The translations under genes and the position numbers were made by a program. From contig NW_013654364.1 in assembly GCF_000499385.1 (NCBI RefSeq), positions 7,501-27,794 on the forward strand: a stretch of DNA of 20,294 nucleotides. Reading direction: 5' to 3'. Below, piece by piece: positions 10,507-19,869 of this stretch (positions are counted from its first letter, which is position 1; each line of letters starts with the position of its first letter). Source of the stretch: Eimeria necatrix. Its lineage: Eukaryota > Apicomplexa > Conoidasida > Eucoccidiorida > Eimeriidae. Below the pieces are notes generated by a model. It was not told the origin of the DNA, made no database searches, and saw only the letters and a program-made list of their open reading frames with translations.

Positions 10507-10800
10507 GTGCCCACACCTGCGAATAGTAGCACGGTGGAGGATTCCGGAGCAGCAGAAACTGCAGCAGCAGATGCTGCAGCGCCTACCGCAGCAGCAGCAA
10601 CAGAGGCAGCAGCAGCAGCAGCAGCAGCAGCTAATTCGTGGCAGCTGGAGGTCGAGGGCCTGGACAGCAGCAAACCAGAAGACCAGCAGCTGCAGCAGCA
10701 GCTGCAGCAGCTGCTGCAGTGGGCAGGGCACTATGTGCAGCTCTTCGAGCAGCACCTCGCTGTACTAAGCAGCCGCCGTGCTGCTGCTGCTGCAGCAGCA

Positions 10801-10846
<46 letters not shown>

Positions 10847-10936
10847 TTGCTCCTGTATATGCGCTGTCTCAGACATACCGCATTTGCCGCTGCCCTCCAG
10901 GCAGCAAAAATGCCTGCCGCTGCCGTGCGGCGCCAG

Positions 10937-10980
<44 letters not shown>

Positions 10981-11118
10981 GACGCCTGCAGCAACCCTAC
11001 AGAGGTTAAAGTGCACAAAGAGGAACTGGTGTTCATTGCTGTTGCTGCTGCTGCTGCTGCTGCGGGTTTGCTGCTGCACCGCTTGGGAGCTTTGCAGGCT
11101 CTAGGCCGACTATTGTGA
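9544..11118 (+). CDS. Metaxin/Sam37-like mitochondrial outer-membrane protein (tentative)
   Basis: A single uninterrupted frame of 524 residues. Ignoring the Gln, Ser and Ala runs, the rest resembles the metaxin two-domain GST-like fold: a thioredoxin-like start (LLTVHYFPC, then ILDPVLLAIRVYAAISG), LPAVFNGGVASREELL, a helix region with AFLLYVHPSSYSNYTFPC, the C-terminal domain motif DNDISFADVLVYAHLAVLLQ (274-293), and a hydrophobic segment at about 495-518 just before the C-terminus, consistent with a tail anchor. Metaxin/Sam37 proteins belong to the sorting and assembly complex that inserts beta-barrel proteins. ATG 9544 is the first after an in-frame stop at 9460. It lies on the same strand as ATP12, also a mitochondrial gene. 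The family call rests on pattern similarity; a diverged GST-fold protein is the main alternative. A Cys-rich insert near residues 445-465 is not explained. Confidence 0.58.
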
Positions 11119-11125
11119 CAGGCGA

Positions 11126-11165
<40 letters not shown>

Positions 11166-11242
11166 GCTGTTAGCAGCAGAACTTGCTGCTTGTAAAGTGC
11201 TGCACTGTGTTTGTTGCTGCTCCTGTGGAGTGCACAGACAGA

Positions 11243-11283
<41 letters not shown>

Positions 11284-11419
11284 ACTTTGCAGCAACTGCA
11301 GCAGCAGCTTCGGGTAAATCGTTTTTGTGTGTCTTGTGGGGTGTATGTACAGTTGAAACCTGACAGCGTGCCCCTGCTGCTGCTTAGAGCCGAGCAGCAG
11401 CACAGCAGCAGCAGCAGCA

Positions 11420-11457
<38 letters not shown>

Positions 11458-11751
11458 GTAGCAGCAGCAAAACTGAACATAAAGATGAGTCAGCTCTGAG
11501 CAGGCCTCTTCGCATGCAGCCCGCGAAGACAAATATATTTTAATACTAATATTTATTCAAGTTAGTTTGTTTTGATTAATTAAATTAAATTAAATTAATT
11601 AAATTAATTTAATTAATTAAATTAAATTAAATTAAATTAATTAAATTAATTAAATAAGAAGAAAAGCTGGTAGGCAGCTAAGAGGTGCTTCTGGCCGTAG
11701 CGGCGCTGTCGGCACACCCCAAGCAAAGCAGCAGCAGCAGCAGCAGCAGCA

Positions 11752-11783
<32 letters not shown>

Positions 11784-11882
11784 AGCAACGGCCTGCTGCA
11801 GCGCTGCAGAAGGGCAAATGCGACAGCGCGAAGGAGAGAAAAGGCCAACACGGATACGACTGAAGACAGTGCTGCTGCTGCC

Positions 11883-11962
<80 letters not shown>

Positions 11963-13134
11963 GTCGTAGTAGGTTCCTGGCTGCTGCTGCCTCCTCTCTG
12001 CTGCTGCGGCTCTTCATTTGGGCGCCCGCGTGCAGTGTTGGCGGCTGCCAAATACTCAGGGTTTAGGGTTTAGGGTTTAGGGTTTAGGTTTGCTGCTCTC
12101 TGCTTCTCGATTTTTCTAGCCTCTTCACCGAGGCGCCTTCTAGCAGCAGCACAAACGCCTTTGCTGCAGCAGCAGCAGAAGCAGCAGCAGCAATCCCCGC
12201 TGCTGCTGCTGCTGTCTTGCTGCTGCGTTGCGGCTGCCGCCGCTGTCTGCGGCACTCACCGCCAGCCCCAGTAAACCCTAAACCCTAAACCCTAAACCCT
12301 AAACCTCTTACCTAAAGGCTAAAGGCGCTGCTGCTGCTGCTCACAGCCCTCGGCATCTAAACCCTTAGCAGCAAACCCTAACCCCTAAATCCTAAACCCT
12401 CGACTTGTGGGGTCGGTGTTTGGGCGCCGGGTAGGGGGCCTAGGGTTTAGGGTTTAGGGTTTAGCGCTTAGGGTTTAGGCGTGTGCAGTCTGTTTTTTTG
12501 CTGCAATTGCGCTTTAGACATAAATGGAGATTTAAATGCAGAAAGTTGCTGCTGCAGCGGCTGCTGCGGCGCCAGCAGCAGCCGCAGGACAGCAGCAGCA
12601 GCAGCTGCAGCCGCTGAGCGGCAGCAGAAGCAGCAGCAGCAGACGACCCGCAGAGCAGCAGCAGCAGCAACAATACTTATATTTGCTGCTTTTCTCCTGG
12701 GCCCTTTACATTTGTCACTCTGCATTTGCTGCCAGCGACCTCTGCTGCAGTGTACATACACCTGGAGCCTGCTGCTGCTGCTGTTGCTGCTGCGGCGACT
12801 GCAGCAGCAGCAACTGCAGCAGACCCGAAACAGGTACTCCTGCGGACGAACGGCATTAATCTTAAGTCCTCTGCTGCTGCTGCTGCAGCTGAGCCTGCCC
12901 CTGCTGCCTGTGCTGCTGCTGCTGCCTCTGCTGCTGCTGCTGCTGCTCTCCCGCCGCATGCAAGCTGAGGCTCGGCCGGTCGACTGCTGCAGCAGCGCTG
13001 TGCAGCAGCAGCTGCAGCAGCAGCAGTTGATTTGCTGTTGTAGGATGGCCGCAGTTGGAGGCCCAGATGTGGCATGAGGGACTCGCTGCAGCAGCAACAG
13101 CAGCAACAGCAGCAACCGCAGCAGCAGCAGCAGA
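11119..13134. other. Intergenic repeat-rich DNA upstream of CNOT2; no gene supported
   Basis: It holds CAG/CTG runs, an AT-rich AAATTAAATTA tract at about 11560-11660, and telomere-like arrays at 12058-12089 (TTTAGGG), 12274-12306 (CCCTAAA) and 12441-12479 (TTTAGGG). Several minus-strand islands look weakly protein-like (about 12095-12140 RRRLGEEARKIEKQ, 12000-12055 YLAAANTARGRPNEEP, 12500-12550 FKSPFMSKAQLQQKNRL). None is bounded by usable splice sites in matching phase, so I do not call a gene. Confidence 0.5.
11560..11660. repeat. AAATTAAATTA simple AT repeat
   Basis: A tract built from AATTA and AAATTA units with no G or C over most of its length. It stands between CAG-rich blocks downstream of the metaxin-like gene and may lie in or beyond that gene's 3' UTR. 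Confidence 0.9.
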
Positions 13135-13560
13135 ATGGCCCCTTCAAATAGTTCCTACTCTGCCTCGGGCAGAGGGGGAGGCAGCAGCAGGGGAGGGGGT
13201 CGGCCCTACGGGCGTGCTGCTGCCAGCAGCAGCCCTGCAGCAGCAGCAGCAGCAGCAGCAGGAATAGCAGCAGCAGCAGCCGGCGGTCCTGCTGCGTCTG
13301 GCGCGGGCAGCAGCAGCGCGCGCAACGACAGCAGCCTGGCTGCTTCGCGGGGGGGCCGCGGCAGCAGCAGCAGCAGCAGCAGCTCGCTGCCGAGCAGCAG
13401 CAGCAGCAACAGCAACGCTGCTGCTTCCCCCCACAGCAGCGCGACGAGCAGCAGCAGCAGCAGCAAGAAGTCCCAACTGCCTGCAGCAGCAGCAGCAGCA
13501 GCAGCGCCCCCAGCGGCGACCGCGGCAGTGGAGGGCTCGTCCGAAAGCGCCTCGGGCCCC

Positions 13561-13607
<47 letters not shown>

Positions 13608-13774
13608 GGAGCAGCAGCAGTTCGAAACGCGGGAACAGGCGCTGCAGCGGCAGCGCAGCAACTTCGGACTTTTGGGAATTTTAAAAGTAATTAAAACAGC
13701 AGATCCCGACTTGAGTGTTTTGGCCTTGGGGACGGACTTGACCAGTCTCGGCTACAACTTAAACTCCACAGAGT

Positions 13775-13830
<56 letters not shown>

Positions 13831-13930
13831 GGGGCAGCAGCAGCGGCGGGCGCAGCGGCGACGACCCGCAGCGGCAAACGCGCGCGCCGGCAAAGGCCGG
13901 GAGGCAGCAGCAGCAGCGAACTGCTGCAGT

Positions 13931-13970
<40 letters not shown>

Positions 13971-14752
13971 CACGACACACTCAGCAGCAGCAGCAAGTGA
14001 CACACTTAGCAGCAGCAAGTGACGCACTTAGCAGCTGCAGCAGAGTGCTGTCTTCGCTGCAGCAGCAAATAGCTGGCTTAGCTGCAGCAGCAAAGTCGCA
14101 GCAGCAGCAGCAGCACACGACACAGCAGCAACAGCAAGTGCCACACTTAGCAGCAGCAGCAAATGCCACACTTAGCAGCAACAGCAAATGACACACTGAG
14201 CAGCAGCAGCAGCAGCAAACTCCTGTCTGAGCTGCAGCAGCGAAGTCGCAGCAGCAGCAGCAAATGACACACTCAGCAGCGGCAGCAAACAACTGTCTTA
14301 GCAGCAGCAGCAGATGACTCTCTCAGCAGCAGCAGCAGATGACACACTTAGCAGCAGCAGCAAATAGCAGGCCTAGCAGCAGCAGCAAATAACAGGCCTA
14401 GCAGCAGCAGCAAATAACAGGCCTAGCAGCAGCAGCAAACAACAAGCCCAGCAGCAGCAGCAATTAACCGCCTCAGCAGCAGCAGCAAATAACAGCCCTA
14501 GCAGCAGCAGCAAATAACAAGCCCAGCAGCAGCAGCAATTAACCGCCTCAGCAGCAGCAGCAAATAACAGCCCTAGCAGCAGCAGCAAGTGACACCCTTA
14601 GCAGCAGCAAGCAGCAGCAGCAAATAATGGCAAAGATGAAGAGCAGCTGCAGCAAATGAAGTTTTTATTTTTTAATTTTGTCTTTTTAGTTTGTCTCCAT
14701 TTTATTTTTTATTATTTAATTTTGCCACTTTTAATTCTTTATTATTTAGACA

Positions 14753-14789
<37 letters not shown>

Positions 14790-15246
14790 AGCTGCAGCAG
14801 AACTTGAGCCTTGCTTCGCGTTTTGCTGCTGCTCCTGGGCCTCACTGCCATTCCCCAGCCGCTCTAAACCCTAAACCCTCAACCCTAAACCCTAGCTCTA
14901 AACCCTAAACCCTCAAGTCTAAACCCTAGCTCTAAACCCTAAACCCTAACTCTAAACCCTAAACCCTTATTTTCAGGTGTCTCTACGGCGCATTCACTTC
15001 GCCCATCTCCGAAACGCCCGTCACGAAGACAGTCGAGTGAGCAGCTTTTTATTTATTTTATTTTATTTTATTTTATTTATTTTATTTATTTTATTTTGTT
15101 CATTTTATTTATTTCATTTTATTTATTTATTTGTTTTTTGATTTTATTTTATTTATTCTTATTTCCTTTTCTTTTTTGGGTCTTTCTTTTGACCCCCTTT
15201 TGTCTGCTTTTTGCTGCTTAGCTGCTGCTGCTTCTTTGCTTCCATT

Positions 15247-15279
<33 letters not shown>

Positions 15280-15435
15280 CTGCGGCCATTTCTCTGCTGC
15301 TGCTGCTGCTTCCACAGCGACTTTGCTGCTGCTGCTGCTGCTTCCAAGGCCGCATTGCTGCTGCTGCTTCTGCAGCCACCTTGCTGCTGCTGCTTCTGCA
15401 GCCACCTTGCTGCTGCTGCTGCTTCCACCGCCACT

Positions 15436-15472
<37 letters not shown>

Positions 15473-16159
15473 AGGGAGCTGCTGCCGCAGTGTTATGTTG
15501 CTGCTGCTCCAACTCCTTTCCGCACAAGTCATTTGGAGAAGTTGGAGACGAGAACTCTCTTTTACATTTTCTACACGAGCCCCCGCCTGCTGCTGCAGGT
15601 GCCTCCAAACCCTAAACCCTAAACCCTAAACCCTAAACCCTAGCGAGCTCCGAGCAGCAGCAGCGCCTGCCGGCGCCCTCCGCGCCGACGCTGCGCCTTG
15701 CACCGCACTTCCTGCTGCTGCTGCTGCTCTGCTGCTGCTACTTTGCTGCTGCTGCTGCTGCTGCGTTGCCGCTGCTACTGCTGCTGCCACTTTGCTGCTG
15801 CGACTGCTGCTACTTCTGCTGCTGCTTTGCTGCTGCTGCTCCGAATGCTCCTGCCACTTTGCTGCTGCTGCTCCTAGTGCTCCTGCCACTTTGCTGCTGC
15901 TGCTCCTAATGCTGCTGCCACTTTGCTGCTGCTGCTGCTGCTCCTCCTAATGCTGCTGCCACTTTGCTGCTGCTGCTGCTCCTAATGCTGCTGCCACTTT
16001 GCTGCTGCTGCTGCTGCTGCTGCTGCAGGGCTATGCTGCAGTGGAGCTGACGCGGCGGCAGTGGACTTACCACAAAGAATGGCGGAAGTGGTTTAGAGCA
16101 GCAGAAGCTCCAGGAGTTTCTTCGCTGCGGAAGCGTCTGCCGGAGGGGGGCGATCCGCT

Positions 16160-16190
<31 letters not shown>

Positions 16191-16322
16191 CAGCAGCAGC
16201 AGCAGCAAGGGAGCAACGGCAGCAGCTGCGGAGAGGGCCAGGCCGGGAGCGCAGCAGCAGCCAAGGCAGCAGGTGAGCCCTTGCCGTGGGCTGCCTAGTT
16301 GCTGCTGCTCCTCTTGCTGCTG

Positions 16323-16356
<34 letters not shown>

Positions 16357-17348
16357 ATCTTGCTGCTGAGAGCTGTTGCTGCTGCTGCAGATGGTGACGG
16401 GGAAGAAGCAACGCACTGGATCTGGTTCGACCCGATTTCCTGGACAGAAGCGTACGTCTGCAGCGCAGCAGCAGCAGCTGCTGCTGCTGCTGCAGCTGCT
16501 GCTGCTGCAGCAGCTGCTGCTGCTGCAGCAGCAGTTGCTGCAGCAACTGCAGCTGGAGCTGCAACTTCCCTTTTACTGTCGCTATTCGCTGTAGCAGTCT
16601 TTGCTCTTACTGTGCTGCTGCTGCTGCTACGACTGTTGCTGCTGCTGCTACGACTGTTGCTGCTGCTGCACCGCTGCTGCTGCTGCTGCTGTGTTCTTCT
16701 TTTTGCTGCTGCTGCTGCTGCAGTTCGTATGTGGGCGCGCTTCCGGCTTCTTGCTTCCTCCCCGAGGCGGAACTGAGAATGGCACTGCAGCAAGGTTATA
16801 AGGAAGCAGAATTGAATCAGGAGCTGCAGCAGCAGCAGATGCAGCAGCTGTACCTTGAGCACCAGCAGCACTTGTCGCAGCAGCAGCAGCACCTCAACCA
16901 GCAGCAGCAGCAGCAGCAACTTACGCAGCAGCAGCAACTTACGCAGCAGCAGCAACAACTTGCGCAGCAGCAGCAGCAACTTACGCAGCAGCAGCAACAA
17001 CTTACGCAGCAGCAGCACCTCACGCAGCAGCAACAGCAGCAACTCACGCAGCAGCAACAGCAGCATCTCACTCAGCAGCAGCAGCAGCATCTAACGCAGC
17101 AGCAGCAGCAGCACCTCACGCAGCAGCAGCAGCAGCACCTCACGCAGCAGCAGCCCAAAGTCGACCAGCACGCTGCACTGGGAGACCATCAAGGGTCTGC
17201 TGCTGCTGCTGTTGCTGCACAGCCCGTTGCTGCCCACCCGCAGCAGCAGCAGCAGCAGCAGCAAGGGGGGCCCCCGGGGGGCCCCGCCGGCGGCGCTCTT
17301 AACGGAGGAGAGCTGCAGTCGGTCTGGAGTGGCTGGGCCAATCGCTAG
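13135..17348 (+). CDS. CNOT2: CCR4-NOT complex subunit NOT2 (CNOT2), six exons
   Basis: Scaffold subunit of the cytoplasmic CCR4-NOT deadenylase. Exons are 13135-13772, 14977-15036, 15475-15598, 16029-16272, 16391-16451 and 16724-17348. All are GT-AG, phases close, and the product is 583 residues. Seen: a Ser/Gly/Ala-rich N-terminus (1-170); then the NOT2/3/5 domain, FGLLGILKVIKTADPDLS and LALGTDLTSLGYNLN (to 212), exon 2 LYGAFTSPISETPV, exon 3 ending TLFYIFYTSPRLLLQ, exon 4 YAAVELTRRQWTYHKEWRKW, exon 5 EEATHWIWFDPISW, exon 6 SYVGALPASCFLPEAEL. A Gln/Ala insertion (about 305-355) interrupts the domain between the RAPG-like turn and HWIWF. A Gln-rich tail of roughly 190 residues follows the domain, which normally ends the protein. 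An in-frame TGA at 13075 and a good context (A at -3, G at +4) support ATG 13135. Donors are GTAAGC, GTGAGC, GTGCCT, GTGAGC and GTACGT. Confidence 0.92.
13776..14635. repeat. CAG-rich minisatellite in CNOT2 intron 1
   Basis: It begins as pure CAG and becomes a tandem array. From about 14310 to 14600 the unit is close to 25 bases, four AGC followed by AAATAACAGGCCT or variants (AATTAACCGCCTC, AAACAACAAGCCC, AAATAACAGCCCT). Alternation of variants gives a higher-order period of three units (75 bases). Earlier units (13980-14300) are longer and more diverged, with GTGACACACTTAGC-type spacers. Confidence 0.88.
14865..14968. repeat. Telomere-like CCCTAAA array before CNOT2 exon 2
   Basis: CCCTAAA heptamers alternate with CTCTAAA and CAAGTCTAAA spacers. 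The array ends a few bases before the acceptor TTATTTTCAG at 14976. It is antisense in orientation relative to the gene, unlike the arrays in the CPSF30 introns. Confidence 0.93.
15040..15160. repeat. ATTTTATTTT simple repeat in CNOT2 intron 2
   Basis: A T-rich tract of TTTTA and TTTA units starts just after the exon 2 donor (GTGAGC at 15037) and is followed by a CTG-rich stretch (15220-15474) leading to the exon 3 acceptor. Intron 2 is 438 bases. Confidence 0.9.
15607..15641. repeat. Telomere-like CCCTAAA array at the CNOT2 exon 3 donor
   Basis: The array begins eight bases after the donor (CTGCAG|GTGCCTCC). The rest of this 430-base intron is CTG-rich, with repeated GCTCCTAATGCTGCTGCCACTT units at about 15840-16000. 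Confidence 0.92.
16918..17153 (+). repeat. Octad-like HLTQQQQQ coding minisatellite in CNOT2 exon 6
   Basis: Runs of four to six CAG/CAA codons are separated regularly by CTTACG, CTCACG or CATCTCACT, so the protein reads LTQQQQ, then HLTQQQQQ, about a dozen times. CAG/CAA mixing is higher than in the pure CAG tracts nearby. Confidence 0.9.
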
Positions 17349-17361
17349 GCAGCGGCTAAGT

Positions 17362-17410
<49 letters not shown>

Positions 17411-17550
17411 TGAAGAGGAGCAGCAGCAGCGAGAGTAGCAACAGCAACAGCAGCAACAGCGGCTGCATCATGTGCTGCAGCAGCACTTGCTGCTGCTGCT
17501 GGCGGAAGCAGCACTGCCACGCGTCGGCGTGGCTCCCGCTACGTACCTCT

Positions 17551-17655
17551 GTTGCTGCTGCAGCAGCAACGGCTGCTGCAGCGGCAACAGCTGCTGCTGC
17601 TGCAGCAGCAACGGCTGCTGCAGCGGCAACAGCTGCTGCTGCTGCTGCAGCAGCA
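17551..17655. repeat. 42-bp direct repeat downstream of CNOT2
   Basis: Two copies of a unit containing CAACGGCTGCTGCAGCGGCA lie 42 bases apart, followed by a partial third. The open frames across it do not end in any recognisable protein, so it is taken as 3' flanking or UTR DNA. Confidence 0.8.
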
Positions 17656-17711
17656 GTAGTAACGGCAGCAGCGGCGTAATTGCAGCCCCATACATACCTC
17701 TTTATTTGATG

Positions 17712-18562
17712 TTTAGGGTTTAGGGTTTAGGGTTTAGGGGCTTTGCGGTTTAGGGTCTCGAACTGGGTGTTTAGGGTTTAGGGTTTAGGGTTTAGAATTA
17801 GGTATTAAAGGCTCCTAAAGGTCTTCATCTTGACTCTTAGGGTTTAGGGTTTAGAAGTAGGGTTTAGGGTTTAGGTCCTAGGGTTTGGAACTGGGGGTTC
17901 GGGGTTTAAGGTCTCGATCTAGGTGTTTAGAATCAAGGGTTTTAAGTTAAGGGTCTAGATTTAGGCCTGCGGGGCTCGAGGCTGAGGGTTTAGCGCAAGG
18001 GTTTAGGGTTTAGCACTAGGGTTTAGGGTTTAGGGTTTAGTTGCCGGTGTCGGGGCTTGCAGCAGCACAACGCGCTGAGGTTTCGGATTTAAAGTTGTTT
18101 TGAATTGATGAAAAGAGGGTTGGCTAGGGTTTAGGGTATAGGCGGTTTGAAGGGTGTTTTGAATAACGCAGCTAGGGTTTAGGGTTTAGGGTTTAGGGTT
18201 TAGGGCTTGGGATTTAGGGGGGTGCGACTTTTCAGGGAGATCAAGTTGTCTTCTTAGTTTGTAGAGGTCCTCAATGAGTTTATTTTTTAAAATTTCGATT
18301 TCTGAGGCCTAGGGTTTAGGGTTTAGGGTTTAGGGTTTAGTAGATACCGGGCAGGCGCTCTGGTGCAGCAACAGATGCTGTCGGCTGCGCCTCCCAATTG
18401 GGGTTTAGGGTTTAGGGTTTAGGGTTTGCGGCTATAAATTGTTTTTGCCACTGAAATAGGTATGCGCAATTGGTGTGAAAAGCTGAGGGTTAGGGTTTAG
18501 GGTTTAGGGTTTAGGGTTTAGGGTTCGAGGGGCTTGACCACGAAGTGACCTCTTCCAGCCCG

Positions 18563-18596
<34 letters not shown>

Positions 18597-19005
18597 CGCG
18601 TGTCTCGACGCATGCAGTAATTAAATTTGTGAAATAAGTTTGAATTTGAAAGATCCATCGGTCGAGGGTTTAGGGTCTAGGGTTTAGGGTTTAGGGTTTG
18701 GGGCTCATCTGCTGCTGCGCGTGCGGGATTGCCTGGGCGTTCTGTGGGAGCGAAGCCTCACCAGCAAACCCTAAACCCTCGCGGGTGTCTGGCGGAGGCG
18801 GGGTTTGCGGGGGAGGGTTTAGGGTTTAGGGTTTAGGGTTTGGGGTTTAGTGTTAGGGGAGGATGCGGGTTGGGCTGGGCGGAAGGTCCGCCGCTGCAGC
18901 ACCGAGGGTTTAGGGTTTAGGGTTTCCGGGCGGGGGCGCGGGGGGCGCGCGTCGCTTGCGGGAGGGTTCAGGGTTTAGGGTTTAGGGTTTAGGGTTTAGG
19001 GTTTG
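17712..19005. repeat. Dense interspersed TTTAGGG arrays and decayed copies
   Basis: At least ten arrays of two to six TTTAGGG units lie here, nearly all in the same orientation, with one short CCCTAAA pair near 18765-18780. They are separated by 30-130 base islands. Many islands at 17730-18000 are themselves decayed heptamers (for example GGGTCTCGA, GGTTCGGGG). Island 18250-18305 is open on the minus strand with a helix-like EIEILKNKLIEDLYKLRRQL. Others (18540-18650, 18700-18770) are open but unrecognised. No gene is called. Confidence 0.85.
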
Positions 19006-19008
19006 GAG

Positions 19009-19473
19009 ATGGACGCGCGTTCGCTGCTGCTGTTTGTGGGTTGGGGGGTGGCGCTGGTGGCGGTGGTTTGCTTCGCGGGGGTTTGCGCGCACTTGCTGCT
19101 GCAGCGCAGCAGCAGCAAGCAGCGGCTGCTGCGGGGCCTCCGAGAAGCAGAAGCAGCAAAACTCGAGTGCAGCAAAGTGCAGCAAACCCTCGCGAACTTC
19201 CAGGAAGAGAAGCAGCTGCTGCTGCACCGGCTGCGCAGCGGCGGTTTGGAGTGTACAGACACCCTGCGCAGCTGCCTCCAGGAGCTGCAGATACACCTCA
19301 CCGCCCAAGAGGGTTCTGCTCTTTCTTTCAAAAACGCTTTAAAACACAAACCCCACCTTTCTGCAAACCCTCCGGCTCTTTTGGCGGAGCTTTGGCTTGT
19401 TCACGGCGACCTTTATCCCGACAGGTCCCACGAAAACTACCCCGACCTCGGCAAGCCAAACCCTAAACCCTAA
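19009..19473 (+). CDS. Short protein with N-terminal membrane segment and coiled coil; unrecognised
   Basis: The frame opens at ATGGACGCGCGT directly after a TTTAGGG array. Residues 5-29 are strongly hydrophobic (LLLFVGWGVALVAVVCFAGV), suggesting a signal anchor. Residues about 35-95 are charged and heptad-like (REAEAAKLECSKVQQ, FQEEKQLLLHRL, LQELQIHL), suggesting a coiled coil. The later part (after about 105) loses this character, and the stop lies within a CCCTAAA array at 19458, so the true exon may end earlier, for example at AAGAGG|GTTCTG near 19312, with more exons beyond. It is poor in homopolymers compared with its neighbours, which favours real coding. Family unknown. Confidence 0.42.
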   Translation: MDARSLLLFVGWGVALVAVVCFAGVCAHLLLQRSSSKQRLLRGLREAEAAKLECSKVQQTLANFQEEKQLLLHRLRSGGLECTDTLRSCLQELQIHLTAQEGSALSFKNALKHKPHLSANPPALLAELWLVHGDLYPDRSHENYPDLGKPNPKP

Positions 19474-19496
19474 ACCCTAAACCCTAAACCCTAAAT
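19458..19496. repeat. Telomere-like CCCTAAA array
   Basis: Perfect heptamers on the plus strand, opposite in orientation to the arrays on either side. The array supplies the stop of the 19009 reading frame. A GC-rich island (19497-19590) follows, in which I see no gene. Confidence 0.95.
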
Positions 19497-19590
19497 CCGC
19501 GGTTTGCGCCGCGACTCGCAAGCGCTGCGCCAGGACGCCCGCCGCCCCCACTCGCTCGCTCGCCTCCGGCTTACCGTTTAGAGCTTAGCG

Positions 19591-19728
19591 TTTAGGGTTT
19601 AGGGTTTAGGGTTTAGGGTTTAGGGTTTAGGGTTTAGGGTTTAGGGTTTAGGTTTAGGGTTTAGGGTTTAGGGTTTAGGGTTTAGGGTTTTAGGGTTTAG
19701 GGTTTAGGGTTTAGGGTTTAGGGTTTAG
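19591..19728. repeat. Long telomere-like TTTAGGG array
   Basis: About twenty TTTAGGG units, with occasional one-base slips (a GGTTTAGG lacking one G and a TTTTAGGG with an extra T). It sits upstream of the CK2 alpha exon. Confidence 0.97.
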
Positions 19729-19796
19729 ACCACTGCGAGAATAGTGACTGCGAAGGCCTCCAGGTGGCGCTTCACGAGGGGCAGTTTGGAAGACAG

Positions 19797-19869
19797 CGCA
19801 GCCAAACGTGGCGCGGTACTACGCGGACGCGAACGTAAACCGCCCGAGGCAGTATTGGGATTATTTAGG
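19797..19869 (+). CDS. CK2A: Casein kinase 2 catalytic subunit alpha, early exon (partial)
   Basis: The island between two telomere-like arrays encodes QPNVARYYADANVNRPRQYW followed by DY. This matches the conserved segment just before the CK2 alpha kinase domain (human ARVYTDVNTHRPREYWDYE). CK2 alpha is a constitutively active Ser/Thr kinase of nucleus and cytoplasm. The 5' limit is uncertain: acceptors GGAAGACAG (ends 19796) and GCGCAG (ends 19801) are both possible, the frame has no ATG before a TGA upstream, and the start codon must lie in an earlier exon not found here. The 3' end runs straight into TTTAGGG; the first GT gives TATTTAGG|GTTTAG, an odd donor. The kinase domain itself is not in the window. 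Confidence 0.7.

Noticed and set aside
9199..10755. 518-residue minus-strand frame opposite the metaxin-like gene
   Set aside because: Its composition is poly-Leu and poly-Cys from antisense CAG. The plus frame has ordered motifs and a terminal membrane anchor.
11396..11500. CRISPR-like or regularly spaced array
   Set aside because: The spacing reflects simple CAG slippage; there are no unique spacers and the sequence is eukaryotic.
12461..13147. Minus-strand gene divergent from CNOT2
   Set aside because: Short protein-like islands exist, but none has a GT donor in a compatible phase and no family was recognised.
15906..17090. 394-residue minus-strand frame over CNOT2 exons 4-6
   Set aside because: It is the antisense of confirmed NOT2 exons and shows only repeat-derived residues.
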